Source: Rikenellaceae bacterium
GTDB taxonomy: Bacteria; Bacteroidota; Bacteroidia; Bacteroidales; Rikenellaceae
DNA: 64,000 nucleotides
NCBI GenBank assembly: GCA_009783565.1
Contig: WRDF01000002.1
Span: 124,001 to 188,000 of the forward strand
Direction of reading: 5' to 3'
Shown here: positions 8,583-17,721 of the stretch, piece after piece
How positions within the stretch are numbered: the first letter of the stretch is position 1
Layout: the number at the start of each line of letters is the position of its first letter
Notes under the pieces: generated by a model
The model's input: only the letters and a program-made list of their open reading frames with translations
Databases searched by the model: none
Told to the model about the DNA's origin: nothing
Program-made: the position numbers and the translations under genes

Positions 8583-10682
8583 TTAATTGATCAAATATTC
8601 CCCCAGCCACCCGAAGAACTCACGATTCCAGGCCATGGCGTTCTGGGGTTTAAAAATCTGATGAGCTTCATCCTCGAAGAGAACCAGACGCGAGGGAATT
8701 TCGCGCACCCGCGCTGCCGTGAATGCTTCGAGAGCCTGCGTATACGGCACGCGGAAGTCGAGCAGGCCACCCGTAATAAGGATCGGCGTATCCCAACGAG
8801 CCACGAGCGTGTGCGGCGAGTTGGCGTAAGAACGCTGCGCCACGGGATTGCTCGTGTCCCAATACGGGCCGCCGTAATCGTTGGTAACGAAGAAAAGCTC
8901 TTCGGTCGAGCCGTACATGCTCTCGAAATTGAAAATGCCGTTATGGGAGATGAACGCCTTGAAGCGTCCGTTATGTATGCCGGCGAGGTAGAACGCCGAA
9001 TAACCGCCATAGCTCGCACCGATACATCCCAATCGCGCCGCATCGACGAAAGGCTCGCGCGCCACGTTATCGATCGCGCTAAGGTAGTCGCGAATATTCT
9101 GCCCGCTGTAATCGCCCGAAATCTGGTCGAGCCACTCGCTGCCGAACGACGGCACGCCGCGCCGGTTCGGAGCGACGACGATGTAACCCTGTGCCGCCAT
9201 CAGCTGGAAGTTCCAGCGGTAGCTCCATGATTGGCTTACGGTACTCTGCGGTCCGCCCTGACAGTATAGCAATGCGGGATATTTCCTGGCGGGGTCGAAA
9301 TCGGGCGGATAAACGATCCACGTGAGCATCTGCTTATTATCGGTGGTCGTTATCCAACGTTTCTCGACGCGTCCCATCCGGACGTGTTCATAGACGTGGG
9401 CGTTGATATCGGTGAGCCGCTCCATAGCGCCCGTCGCAGGGTCGATGTCATACAGCTCGGTTGGACGGGTGAGGCGCGTCACGCCCGCGACGATGCGTCC
9501 GCCGCCGCCGACCGAAAATTCATTGATGTCGTGGTCGCCCGCAGTGATGACCACCGGGCCGCCCGCAGTGCCGACGCGCACTAATTGGTGCGTCCCTTCT
9601 ATCGGAGCCTGGAACAACAGCGTATCGTCACCAATCCATGTGATGTAGTCGGCATGGTAATCGAACCCTTCGGTGAGGTAACGCTTGTTGCTGCCGTCGA
9701 TGTTCATCACAAAGAGCCGCTGCTTGTCGGCCTCGTTAACCGGTCGGCGCATACTCATGAAAGCGATCTGCGTGTCGTCGGGCGAAAACACCGGGTATTT
9801 GTCGTAACCTGGCATCTCCGGCGTGAGGTTAGTCGTGAGACCCGTCCGCGTATCATATAAATATATATCCGAGTCGGTACTGAGAGCATATTCGCGCCCC
9901 GTCAACTTCTTGCACGTGTAGGCGAGCATCAGGCTGTTGTTGCTCCATGCAATTTCGCGGATGTTGAAATACGGCGACATCGGGGCATCCCACGGCTCGC
10001 CGGGCATGATATCCACACCCTCCTGCATCCGTCCGTCGCGCATTTCGGCGATGAAGATGTGGGAGAAGTCGCCGCGATTCCACCTGTTCCAGTGACGCAC
10101 CATCAGGTCGTCATAGATGAGTGCGCGCGACTTCGGAAGGTCGGGGAAAACGTCCGCCGACTCCTGCTGTGTCACGCGCACCTTTTTGGTATAGAACGCG
10201 CGGCTGCCGTCCGGAGCTACGCCATAACCGTCGATACCGCCCCCGATATCCGAGATTCTCCGCATATTCCCGCCGCACGGGTCTGCGCGCCACAGTTGCC
10301 GTTCGCCGCTGCGGTCGCTCAGGAAGTATACCGTGCGCCCGTCGGCGCTCCATCGCGGTGCTGTGTCGTTGCCCTGATAGTCGGTGATGCGCTTCGGCTC
10401 TTCGCCTTTTTCGACGATGTAAAGCGCCGTCTCGCTGCGGTTCTCCGGTACGCTGTACCACGCTGCCGCAAAGACAACCCGCTCGCCGTCGGGCGAAACC
10501 CGATGCGCCCCGATGCGCCCCATTTTGTACATCACCTCAGGCGTCAGTATGCCTGCCGCAATTTCGGCTTCCGTAAGCCGAACGTCTATCGGGCTTGCCT
10601 CATTCTTTTTCTCGGCCCCGTCTCCGCAAGCCGCCATAACACCGACTGCCATCGCCATCGCGCAAAAGTGTTTAAGTTTCAT
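8583..10682 (-). CDS. S9 family prolyl oligopeptidase, lipoprotein
   Basis: A 699-residue peptidase of the acylaminoacyl-peptidase / dipeptidyl-peptidase group. The N-terminus is a lipoprotein signal (VMAACGDG, lipobox Cys about 19). A beta-propeller with repeated WSADGRTVYFLSDRSG-like blades (about 50-420) precedes an alpha/beta-hydrolase domain. The catalytic triad is Ser557 in GASYGG, Asp642 in GGLLDFR and His674 in DEAHQIF. It is likely to act on peptides in the periplasm or at the outer membrane. Confidence 0.92.
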   Translation of the reverse strand: MKLKHFCAMAMAVGVMAACGDGAEKKNEASPIDVRLTEAEIAAGILTPEVMYKMGRIGAHRVSPDGERVVFAAAWYSVPENRSETALYIVEKGEEPKRITDYQGNDTAPRWSADGRTVYFLSDRSGERQLWRADPCGGNMRRISDIGGGIDGYGVAPDGSRAFYTKKVRVTQQESADVFPDLPKSRALIYDDLMVRHWNRWNRGDFSHIFIAEMRDGRMQEGVDIMPGEPWDAPMSPYFNIREIAWSNNSLMLAYTCKKLTGREYALSTDSDIYLYDTRTGLTTNLTPEMPGYDKYPVFSPDDTQIAFMSMRRPVNEADKQRLFVMNIDGSNKRYLTEGFDYHADYITWIGDDTLLFQAPIEGTHQLVRVGTAGGPVVITAGDHDINEFSVGGGGRIVAGVTRLTRPTELYDIDPATGAMERLTDINAHVYEHVRMGRVEKRWITTTDNKQMLTWIVYPPDFDPARKYPALLYCQGGPQSTVSQSWSYRWNFQLMAAQGYIVVAPNRRGVPSFGSEWLDQISGDYSGQNIRDYLSAIDNVAREPFVDAARLGCIGASYGGYSAFYLAGIHNGRFKAFISHNGIFNFESMYGSTEELFFVTNDYGGPYWDTSNPVAQRSYANSPHTLVARWDTPILITGGLLDFRVPYTQALEAFTAARVREIPSRLVLFEDEAHQIFKPQNAMAWNREFFGWLGEYLIN

Positions 10683-10711
10683 CTTCGTTATATTATTTGA
10701 GGTTAGATTTT

Positions 10712-11983
10712 TTATGTGACTACGCGCGGCTGTGCCGACGGACGCTGGAAGAAACGGATACCGAACACGGGAGCGAGCGTCATGGTGTATTCCATAACAT
10801 CCGCGATAACGTGTTCATAATCATACAACATTTTTTCGAGCGAAAAGGCGTGTACCTCCATCCGTATGCCAAAATCCGAGCTGTCCAGATAACGCACCAG
10901 CCGCCAGTGGTCCTGATTTATCTTGGGGTGTGCGCGCAGATAAGCCTCTATGTAGAGGCGATATAGCCCCAGATTCGTCATAAACGGTGCGGTTGTCGTT
11001 TCTTTCATTTCGGCGAGAGCAGCTGCCAAAAACTCCGGCGAGACGACCTCGTTCGCGGCGAGCCGTTCTATCCACTCTTCGTCCACGCGCACGAGGCTGT
11101 CGTTCTCTATGAGCAACGGGCGCATGAATCGCCGCCCGCCGCTCTCCTGCATATTGCGCCAGTTGGTGAACGTCTCCGAAATCATTACGTATGTGGGCAC
11201 CATCGACACCGAATTGTCGAAATTCCGCACCTTGATGTTCATCACGTTGATTTGCTCCACGCGCCCGTTTGCGCCCCTCGACGGTATCTCGACCCAGTCG
11301 CCCGGACGGAACATATCCTGTACCGAGACCTGTATCGACGCCACGAAGCTCAGTATCAGGTCGCGGAAGATAAGCGCTATAACGGCGGCGAACGCCCCCA
11401 GCCAGGGAAGGCCGCTGACACCGTCCGAACTGCTGCCGATGAGTATGACGATAGCCACGATCGCAGCAATGATGCTCAGTATAATATTTACTGTCTGCAC
11501 GAGACTGCGGATAGAGCGGAACTGCGCCTGCGGCTTGGTCTCGTAAACATCGTTCACCGTGCCCAGTATAGCCATAACGAGCCGCAGTACGACTATCGTA
11601 GTGTAGATATTGATTATGCGGTTGGCCCACAAAATCCAGTCGATGCCGAACCCGCTGAAAATTATTTGCGACGTGGCGATAAGCACGAATGCGGCGACGA
11701 AATTGATGAACCGCCGATAGACCTTCCGTTTTCTGAGAAAATGATCGAGAGCGGCATAGCGATGATTTCGCATCGCCATGCGCACCAGATAAGAAAATGT
11801 CTTGGCGAAAACGAGCCTCAGCATCCATATCAGCAGCACGAGCGTAGTACACGCCACAAGGAATGTGACGAAACTCGCGCCGTCGTCGCCGAATCCGAAT
11901 TCCGTAAGCCGTTTGTATATCGTTTCGAGAAAAAGGAGCTTTTCTTCGGGAATTGTATCTATGATAACGAGTTTTTCTTCCAT
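10712..11983 (-). CDS. Mechanosensitive ion channel, MscS family
   Basis: About 423 residues with several N-terminal TM helices, the MscS core (FRDLILSFVASIQVSVQDMF followed by RPGDWVEIPSRGANGRVEQI) and a cytoplasmic C-terminal domain. It resembles the YbdG-like branch that has a long soluble tail. The start is set at the ATG at 11983 (MEEKLVIIDT) rather than the in-frame GTG at 12004, because a promoter-like TATCTTTG box on this strand overlaps 12004-12011. Confidence 0.88.
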   Translation of the reverse strand: MEEKLVIIDTIPEEKLLFLETIYKRLTEFGFGDDGASFVTFLVACTTLVLLIWMLRLVFAKTFSYLVRMAMRNHRYAALDHFLRKRKVYRRFINFVAAFVLIATSQIIFSGFGIDWILWANRIINIYTTIVVLRLVMAILGTVNDVYETKPQAQFRSIRSLVQTVNIILSIIAAIVAIVILIGSSSDGVSGLPWLGAFAAVIALIFRDLILSFVASIQVSVQDMFRPGDWVEIPSRGANGRVEQINVMNIKVRNFDNSVSMVPTYVMISETFTNWRNMQESGGRRFMRPLLIENDSLVRVDEEWIERLAANEVVSPEFLAAALAEMKETTTAPFMTNLGLYRLYIEAYLRAHPKINQDHWRLVRYLDSSDFGIRMEVHAFSLEKMLYDYEHVIADVMEYTMTLAPVFGIRFFQRPSAQPRVVT

Positions 11984-12003
11984 CGCCTGTTCGAATATCC
12001 GCA

Positions 12004-12011
12004 CAAAGATA
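12004..12011 (-). promoter_or_regulatory. -7 box TATCTTTG of the MscS-type channel
   Basis: On the minus strand TATCTTTG (12011-12004) lies about 20 nt before the ATG at 11983. It rules out the upstream GTG as the working start, because that codon would lie in the promoter. Confidence 0.55.
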
Positions 12012-12044
12012 CGAAAAATAAAAGCGTGATTTTTCGATTATTAT

Positions 12045-12074
12045 TTTGAAAGTCGCTCTCTTTTTGTACCTTTG
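12045..12074 (+). promoter_or_regulatory. Promoter of tRNA(CAU)
   Basis: TTTG (12045-12048), 18-nt spacer, TACCTTTG (12067-12074). This is a near-ideal Bacteroidetes promoter, 28 nt before the mature tRNA 5' end. Confidence 0.75.
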
Positions 12075-12102
12075 TGGTCGCAAATCGCGAAACTTCGCGG
12101 CG

Positions 12103-12176
12103 GGGCCCATAGCTCAGTTGGTCAGAGCAGCGGACTCATAATCCGAAGGTCGGGGGATCATGACCCTCTGGGCCCA
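12103..12176 (+). tRNA. tRNA with CAU anticodon (Met or lysidine-modified Ile)
   Basis: A 74-nt cloverleaf: acceptor GGGCCCA / TGGGCCC with discriminator A, D-arm with AGCTCAGTTGGTCAGAGC, anticodon loop CTCATAA (CAT at 12137-12139), CCA not encoded. Two oddities are visible. Pair 27-43 of the anticodon stem is G-A. The T-loop reads ATCATGA, lacking T54 and A58, while the T-stem GGGGG / CCCTC still pairs. It may be a functional variant or a decaying copy. Confidence 0.82.
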
Positions 12177-12184
12177 CATGACGA

Positions 12185-12215
12185 GGCAGTTACGGGGATC
12201 GTAGCTGCCTTTTTT
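12185..12215 (+). terminator. Intrinsic terminator after tRNA(CAU)
   Basis: A 10-bp stem, GGCAGTTACG / CGTAGCTGCC (12185-12194 and 12200-12209, one G-U pair), with a 5-nt loop and a run of T at 12210-12215. Confidence 0.85.
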
Positions 12216-12217
12216 AT

Positions 12218-12339
12218 GGAAACTCCAAAAAATCCAAAATACTTCGTTACGCTCTCTTGCCAAAATGCTCTTTACATTTAAGTAAACTCCGCTTTTGGCT
12301 CGGTCGCAAGCCTTGTCTTTTGGATTTTTAGAAGTTCCC
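12218..12339. repeat. Nested hairpin element between tRNA and truB
   Basis: Outer arms at about 12218-12240 and 12316-12339 (AAAATCCAAAA against TTTTGGATTTT, with few mismatches) enclose an inner inverted repeat, GCCAAAATGC...GCTTTTGGC, around TTTACATTTAAGTAAA. It has no credible coding capacity. The layout resembles a non-autonomous palindromic repeat; I have an uncertain memory of similar intergenic sequence in other Bacteroidales genomes. Confidence 0.6.
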
Positions 12340-12369
12340 TTATTAAATAGTAGTCTTTTTCAAAAGACC

Positions 12370-13083
12370 ATGACAGGAATAAATCTCGAAGAAGGGTATG
12401 TGCTCAGCGTCGATAAGCCCTACGGGTGGACATCGACCGACGTGGTGCGCAAGGTGAAGTTCGGGCTGCAACGCGCCGGGCACAGGAAGTTGAAGGTGGG
12501 GCACGCCGGAACGCTCGATCCGTTGGCGACGGGCGTACTGCTGATATGTCTGGGGCGCGCAACGAAGCGCGTGGAAGAGCTGCAAGCCGAGACGAAAGAG
12601 TACGTGACCGAGCTGATGTTCGGCGCGACGACTCCGAGCTATGATCTCGAACACGAGATAGACCGCACATTCCCCTATGAACATATCACGCACGAGATGC
12701 TGGAACGGGCGGCGACTGAACTATGCGGCGAGCGGTTGCAGACGCCGCCCGCCTATTCGGCGAAAAAGATCGACGGTCTGCGCGCTTACGAGTATGCCCG
12801 CGAGGGCGCAGAAGTCGAAATGAAGCGCGCAACGGTGCATATCCACGCCATCGAGGTACTGGAATTCACGCCGCCGCGCGCACGTCTGCGCATCGAGTGC
12901 GGCAAAGGGACATATATCCGCTCCATAGCGATGGAACTCGGCGAGTTGCTCGGCAGTGGCGCGCATCTGGTCTCGCTGCGTCGCACGCGTAGCGGCGATT
13001 TTGCCGCCGCCGAGGGTCTATCGATAGAAGACGTGGAAAATTTCCTGCTCCGCGTGAAACAAAATCGGGATTCTTACGTATAA
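12370..13083 (+). CDS. truB: tRNA pseudouridine(55) synthase TruB
   Basis: A 237-residue enzyme that makes pseudouridine 55 in the tRNA T-loop. The catalytic motif VGHAGTLDPLATG has the nucleophile at Asp50. The ATG at 12370 (MTGINLEEGYVLSVDKP) gives normal family length; the longer frame from 12295 would run into the hairpin element upstream. In Bacteroidales relatives truB is commonly followed by queA. Here an R-M system lies between them. Confidence 0.93.
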   Translation: MTGINLEEGYVLSVDKPYGWTSTDVVRKVKFGLQRAGHRKLKVGHAGTLDPLATGVLLICLGRATKRVEELQAETKEYVTELMFGATTPSYDLEHEIDRTFPYEHITHEMLERAATELCGERLQTPPAYSAKKIDGLRAYEYAREGAEVEMKRATVHIHAIEVLEFTPPRARLRIECGKGTYIRSIAMELGELLGSGAHLVSLRRTRSGDFAAAEGLSIEDVENFLLRVKQNRDSYV

Positions 13084-13108
13084 TAATAAGTTGTTTTTGT
13101 TTGTTGTA

Positions 13109-14389
13109 ATGGGGACGCACCATAAAATAATAAATGGCGATAGCAGAAATATGGCAGACTTGCCTGATAAGTCTGTCCATCTGGTCATTACGTCACCCCC
13201 ATATTGGCAGCTCAAAGACTATGGAACGGAGGATCAGATCGGATTTAATACAGATTATGAGGGCTACATCAACAATTTGAATCTTGTATGGAAAGAGTGT
13301 TACAGGGTTTTGCATGACGGGTGTCGTTTATGTGTCAATATAGGGGATCAGTTTGCGCGCGCTGTCTATTATGGGCGTTACAAGGTGATACCGATAAGAG
13401 AGGAGATCATCAAATTTTGCGAAAATATAGGTTTCGATTATATGGGAGCTATAATATGGCAAAAAGTGACTACCTCAAATACTTCCGGCGGCGGCGTTCA
13501 GATGGGGTCATACCCTTATCCCCGAAACGGAATCCTTAAACTCGATTATGAGTTTATTCTTATTTTCAAGAAACTCGGAGATGCCCCAAAGCCCACTTTG
13601 GAGCAGAAAGAACGCTCTAAAATGACTCCGGAAGAATGGAATACTTTTTTTGCAGGTCATTGGAATTTTCCCGGTGTGAAGCAGAGTGAGCATATAGCGA
13701 TGTTTCCGGAAATGTTGCCTCACAGATTGATAAAGATGTTTTCTTTTGTCGGAGAGACGGTTTTGGACCCGTTTTTGGGTAGTGGCACCACGTCTTTGGC
13801 AGCAAAAAATCTCGGCCGTAATTCGGTTGGATATGAAATAAATCCCGAATATATTTTGGTCATTGAGGGTAAGTTGAGCGCTAAACAAAGCGATTTATTG
13901 GGAATGCGGTATGAATTTATCAAATCTGTTCAAGCGCCGGTGGATTACGAATCGTTGATAAAAAATCAGCCGTATATCTTCAAAGACCCTCACGCATTCA
14001 ACAAAAAAATAGATGTAAAAAAACTTCAATTCGGCTCGAAATTAGATAAAAATGGCGCAAAAAAGAACGACGAGCTATTTACTGTGAAAGAAGTTATCAG
14101 CGTGAATAAGGTGCGATTGAGTAATGGGCTTACTATTGGTCTGTTGGGCGTAAAGAAACATCCTGAGATAAACGGCGAGGCTGAGGAGTTTCTTGTTAAT
14201 AAGATCAGAGGGAAGCGTGTTTTTCTAAAATACGACAAAGTGAAGTACGACAAAGACGATACCCTGATGTGTTATTTATATCTTGAAAACAAGACTTTTA
14301 TCAATGCTCACATAATCAAAAATAAGTTGGCGTTGGTCGATACGGAAATCGACTATAAATACAAATCAAAATTTTTATCCTTGATGTAA
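13109..14389 (+). CDS. Type II DNA methyltransferase with C-terminal SNase-like domain
   Basis: A 426-residue beta-class amino-methyltransferase. TSPPYW (about 28-33) comes before the SAM-binding DPFLGSGTT, the permuted order of the class; SPPY favours N4-cytosine but does not prove it. Residues about 330-426 look like a staphylococcal-nuclease fold (VRLSNGLTIGLLGV ... CYLYLENKTFINAHIIK). The catalytic Arg expected before LLGV is Gly here, so this part probably binds DNA instead of cutting it. Start at ATG 13109, preferred over the upstream in-frame codon at 13091. Clearly AT-rich relative to truB. The nuclease partner starts 2 nt downstream. Confidence 0.85.
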   Translation: MGTHHKIINGDSRNMADLPDKSVHLVITSPPYWQLKDYGTEDQIGFNTDYEGYINNLNLVWKECYRVLHDGCRLCVNIGDQFARAVYYGRYKVIPIREEIIKFCENIGFDYMGAIIWQKVTTSNTSGGGVQMGSYPYPRNGILKLDYEFILIFKKLGDAPKPTLEQKERSKMTPEEWNTFFAGHWNFPGVKQSEHIAMFPEMLPHRLIKMFSFVGETVLDPFLGSGTTSLAAKNLGRNSVGYEINPEYILVIEGKLSAKQSDLLGMRYEFIKSVQAPVDYESLIKNQPYIFKDPHAFNKKIDVKKLQFGSKLDKNGAKKNDELFTVKEVISVNKVRLSNGLTIGLLGVKKHPEINGEAEEFLVNKIRGKRVFLKYDKVKYDKDDTLMCYLYLENKTFINAHIIKNKLALVDTEIDYKYKSKFLSLM

Positions 14390-14391
14390 CT

Positions 14392-15027
14392 ATGGCAAAA
14401 GAGTGGATATTAAATAGCGCAATGAACCGCTTTCAACTTAATTTCAAACGTAATGTCGGGGCGACTTCTGAATCTATTAGAAAATGCTCGCCCAAAGATA
14501 TTGAGGAGTGGCGGCGATATTATTTCCAAAATGTAAGACCCAAAGAACATATTGAAGAACTCGGCAAAAAGTTATTCGTTAAAATAACCGAGGTGATTCA
14601 ATCCGAAGTTCTGGAAGTTACGGAAAAGGATTGCATCGACTATATGATGCAAATGGTTATCGAAAGAACCTACGACGGTTATGTTACAGAAATTCAAACC
14701 ATTTACGGGCAACTTGAAAATGAATTGTCAGTGAAAATTCATTCTGCACCCTATGAATGGGACAGGCTGTTTAATGTCGATTTTTATATCCAAATAGGAG
14801 ATAAGTATATCGGACTACAAATTAAACCCGTCAATACGGGAATACAACTCCCTGAGATTTTTAAAGAGTATAATTTACAGGCAGATACTCACTCCAAATT
14901 CACTGAGGTTTTTGGCGGTAAGGTTTTCTATCTTTTCTCGGAGAAAGTCGGAGACAAGAAAGTCATCAAAAACAGAGAAGTTATTGCTGAAATTAAAAAA
15001 GAAATAGAACGTTTGGAACATAAATAA
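14392..15027 (+). CDS. Type II restriction endonuclease, probable MjaI family
   Basis: A 211-residue protein starting 2 nt after the methyltransferase stop. The N-terminus [14 protein letters not shown] and overall size fit what I recall of the MjaI restriction family, whose prototype cuts CTAG. A PD-(D/E)xK-like core can be traced as [18 protein letters not shown] (Asp, then Gln-x-Lys). The specificity of this copy is not shown by the sequence. AT-rich, like its partner. The family call is from memory of motifs, not a search. Confidence 0.68.
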   Translation: MAKEWILNSAMNRFQLNFKRNVGATSESIRKCSPKDIEEWRRYYFQNVRPKEHIEELGKKLFVKITEVIQSEVLEVTEKDCIDYMMQMVIERTYDGYVTEIQTIYGQLENELSVKIHSAPYEWDRLFNVDFYIQIGDKYIGLQIKPVNTGIQLPEIFKEYNLQADTHSKFTEVFGGKVFYLFSEKVGDKKVIKNREVIAEIKKEIERLEHK

Positions 15028-15041
15028 AAAACTTTACACCG

Positions 15042-16091
15042 ATGAAACTTTCACAATATACTTATCCGTTTTCGCCCGATATGCTGGCAATGTATCCGAC
15101 CGATAACCGCGACGATTCGCGGCTGATGGTCGTGCGGCGCAAGACGGGCGAGATCGAGCACCGCGATTTTAAGGATATACTCGAATATTTTAATGCGGAC
15201 GACGTGTTTATATTCAATGACACGAAGGTCTTTCCGGCGCGCCTGTACGGGAATAAGGAAAAGACTGGCGCGGAGATCGAGGTGTTTCTTCTGCGCGAGT
15301 TGAACCGCGACCTGCGGCTGTGGGACGTGCTTGTCGATCCGGCGCGTAAGATACGCATAGGTAATAAGCTCTACTTCGGCGAGGACGACATGCTGGTGGC
15401 CGAGGTTATCGACAACACCACATCGCGCGGACGCACGCTGCGTTTTTTGTTCGACGGCACTTACGACGAATTCAAGGCGACGCTCTACCGGATGGGCGAG
15501 ACGCCGCTGCCCAAGTGGGTGCGCGAGAAAGTTGAGGACTTGGACGCGGAACGCTATCAGACCATATATGCCAAACATGAGGGCGCGGTAGCAGCGCCGA
15601 CGGCAGGGTTGCATTTCAGCAAGCACCTGATGAAACGTATGGAGATAAAAGGCGTTCAGCAGGCGTTCATAACGCTGCATGTGGGTCTGGGGAACTTCCG
15701 CACGGTGGACGTAGAGGACCTTACCAAGCACAAGATGGATTCCGAGAGGATGATAATATCGCCCGAAACGACCGAGATGGTGAACGAAATCAAACGCAAC
15801 GGCGGCCGTGTAACGGCTATCGGGACGACGGTGATGCGTGCGATAGAGAGTTCTGTGACCACGGGCGGGATGATCAAACCTTATGACGGCTGGACGAACA
15901 AGTTCATATTTTATCCTTACGAGTTCAGCGTTGCGGATTCTCTGGTGAGCAATTTTCATCTGCCCTATTCGCCTCACCTGATGATGGTCGCGGCATTCGG
16001 CGGCTTTGATCTGGTCATGAAAGCCTATAAGGTCGCCAAGCAGGAGAAATACCGCTTCGGGACTTATGGCGATGCGATGCTGATACTGTAA
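15042..16091 (+). CDS. queA: S-adenosylmethionine:tRNA ribosyltransferase-isomerase QueA
   Basis: A 349-residue enzyme that transfers and isomerises the ribosyl part of SAM onto preQ1 in tRNA, making epoxyqueuosine. Diagnostic segments are [40 protein letters not shown] and the C-terminal [18 protein letters not shown]. Length is standard. Base composition is that of the host chromosome, although both flanks are AT-rich R-M genes, so queA is a native gene between two acquired blocks. Confidence 0.95.
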   Translation: MKLSQYTYPFSPDMLAMYPTDNRDDSRLMVVRRKTGEIEHRDFKDILEYFNADDVFIFNDTKVFPARLYGNKEKTGAEIEVFLLRELNRDLRLWDVLVDPARKIRIGNKLYFGEDDMLVAEVIDNTTSRGRTLRFLFDGTYDEFKATLYRMGETPLPKWVREKVEDLDAERYQTIYAKHEGAVAAPTAGLHFSKHLMKRMEIKGVQQAFITLHVGLGNFRTVDVEDLTKHKMDSERMIISPETTEMVNEIKRNGGRVTAIGTTVMRAIESSVTTGGMIKPYDGWTNKFIFYPYEFSVADSLVSNFHLPYSPHLMMVAAFGGFDLVMKAYKVAKQEKYRFGTYGDAMLIL

Positions 16092-16108
16092 GGTTAATTT
16101 TCTTGAAA

Positions 16109-16996
16109 ATGCCATTAAGACCGGAGCTATATTTAGGAGATTGTCGAGAAGAATTAAGAAAAATTCCGAGCGATTCCATCGATTTAATCGTAACATCGCC
16201 TCCATACGCCGATCAGCGACAAACGACGTATGGCGGAGTGAGTGTCGATGGATATGTCGAATGGTTTTTGCCTATTTCCGAAGAACTTCTTCGGGTTTTG
16301 AAACCAACAGGGACATTTATACTGAACATAAAAGAGAAGGTCGTCGAAGGAGAAAGAAGTACGTATGTTATGGAGCTTATTCTCGAAATGAGAAAACAAG
16401 GCTGGCTTTGGACCGAAGAGTTTATTTGGCATAAAAAAAACTGTGTACCCGGCAAATGGCCGAATCGTTTTCGTGATGCGTGGGAGCGGCTTTTGCAATT
16501 CAATAAAAATAAGAAATTTCATATGTATCAGGATGCCGTAAAAGTTCCTATCGGCAATTGGGCAAAAGATAGATTGAAAAATTTAAGTGAGACGGATAAA
16601 ATCCGTGATAATGCGAAGAATGGTAGCGGTTTTGGAAAAAACGTATCTAATTGGCTTGGGAAAGAGACTGTATATCCGACAAACGTTATTCACATAGCGA
16701 CAGAATGCAATAATAAAAATCATAGTGCTGCATTTCCGAGAGAGTTGCCCGAATGGTTCATAAAATTATTTACGCGAGAGAACGACACTGTACTTGATCC
16801 ATTCATGGGATCGGGAACGACGATAGATGTCGCCAATCGAATGAACAGAAATTCCATCGGCATAGAAATCCTCCCATCGTATTACGAAGAAGTCGAACGA
16901 CAATTCGCCTCGTTACAACAAAGCGAAGTTTCACTTAATGAATCCTCATCAGAGCATGAATCCGTTGAACTTACAAGACGTTACGCATTACGTTGA
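16109..16996 (+). CDS. Type II DNA methyltransferase (second R-M system)
   Basis: A 295-residue beta-class amino-methyltransferase with TSPPYADQRQ (near residue 30) and a later SAM-binding DPFMGSGTT. SPPY suggests N4-cytosine methylation, but N6-adenine enzymes with SPPY exist. The ATG at 16109 is preferred over the in-frame TTG at 16103. AT-rich. Its 3' end overlaps the nuclease gene, which implies coupled expression. Confidence 0.87.
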   Translation: MPLRPELYLGDCREELRKIPSDSIDLIVTSPPYADQRQTTYGGVSVDGYVEWFLPISEELLRVLKPTGTFILNIKEKVVEGERSTYVMELILEMRKQGWLWTEEFIWHKKNCVPGKWPNRFRDAWERLLQFNKNKKFHMYQDAVKVPIGNWAKDRLKNLSETDKIRDNAKNGSGFGKNVSNWLGKETVYPTNVIHIATECNNKNHSAAFPRELPEWFIKLFTRENDTVLDPFMGSGTTIDVANRMNRNSIGIEILPSYYEEVERQFASLQQSEVSLNESSSEHESVELTRRYALR

Positions 16997-17693
16997 AAAT
17001 AACATCAATACATTTCACGAAAAGCGCACAAGGAGCTTGGATACACTGCGGCTCGACAAGGTTTTAAAGCGTAAAAATCCTTATTTGTTTAAAGCAAAAT
17101 ACACAACGACTTCGGAGCAGATTGTCAGAGGTATTGTCGATGCGCATATTTCTTCCAACGAAGAAACTATTTTTGGAGATTGGCTGGAGGGATTGGCTAT
17201 TTTTATTAATGGGAGGGTATATGGTGGACGGAAATCGGGGATACAAGGCATTGATCTTGAATTTGACAGAGATGGAATGAGGTATATAGTTACGATAAAA
17301 TCAGGGCCTAATTGGGGTAATAGCAGTCAAATCAAAAAAATGAAGTCGGATTTTAGCACTGCTAAAAGGACTTTGAGAACAAGCAATTCTCAATTAAACA
17401 TAGTAGCCGTAAACGGTTGTTGCTATGGCATAGATAACCATCCTGACAAAGGTGATTATTTTAAATATTGTGGTCAGAGATTTTGGTCGTTCATTTCGGG
17501 CGAAGAAAACCTTTACATTGATATTATCGAGCCATTGGGATGTAATGCGAGAGTACGAAACGAGGAATTTCAAAACTCATATACGCAGATGATCAACAGG
17601 TTTACCAGACAATTTTCCAATGATTATTGCAATGATAATGGAGAGATAAACTGGGATAGACTCGTTCGGTTCAATTCGGGAACAATTTTGTAA
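16956..17693 (+). CDS. Type II restriction endonuclease, PmeII/EcoO109I-like
   Basis: About 245 residues from ATG 16956; an in-frame ATG at 16938 would add six. The start overlaps the methyltransferase by about 40 nt. The core GIDLEFDRDGMRYIVTIKSG fits a PD-(D/E)xK nuclease (Asp, then T-I-K in place of E-x-K). The block NVNGCCYG-like region (IVAVNGCCYG), KGDYFKYCGQRFW and the ENLYIDIIEPLG stretch match the group annotated as PmeII family, related to EcoO109I. Assignment is from memory, and specificity is unknown. Confidence 0.72.
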   Translation: MNPLNLQDVTHYVENNINTFHEKRTRSLDTLRLDKVLKRKNPYLFKAKYTTTSEQIVRGIVDAHISSNEETIFGDWLEGLAIFINGRVYGGRKSGIQGIDLEFDRDGMRYIVTIKSGPNWGNSSQIKKMKSDFSTAKRTLRTSNSQLNIVAVNGCCYGIDNHPDKGDYFKYCGQRFWSFISGEENLYIDIIEPLGCNARVRNEEFQNSYTQMINRFTRQFSNDYCNDNGEINWDRLVRFNSGTIL

Positions 17694-17721
17694 TTTGTTA
17701 AGGAACTAAAAACAAAAACCA

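Noticed and set aside
12295-12369. Longer truB start at 12295
   Set aside because: The added 25 residues are encoded by the hairpin element and do not resemble TruB; MTGINLEEGYVLSVDKP from 12370 is the family start.
15051-16205. A 384-codon minus-strand frame opposite queA
   Set aside because: Antisense shadow; QueA motifs on the plus strand are complete.
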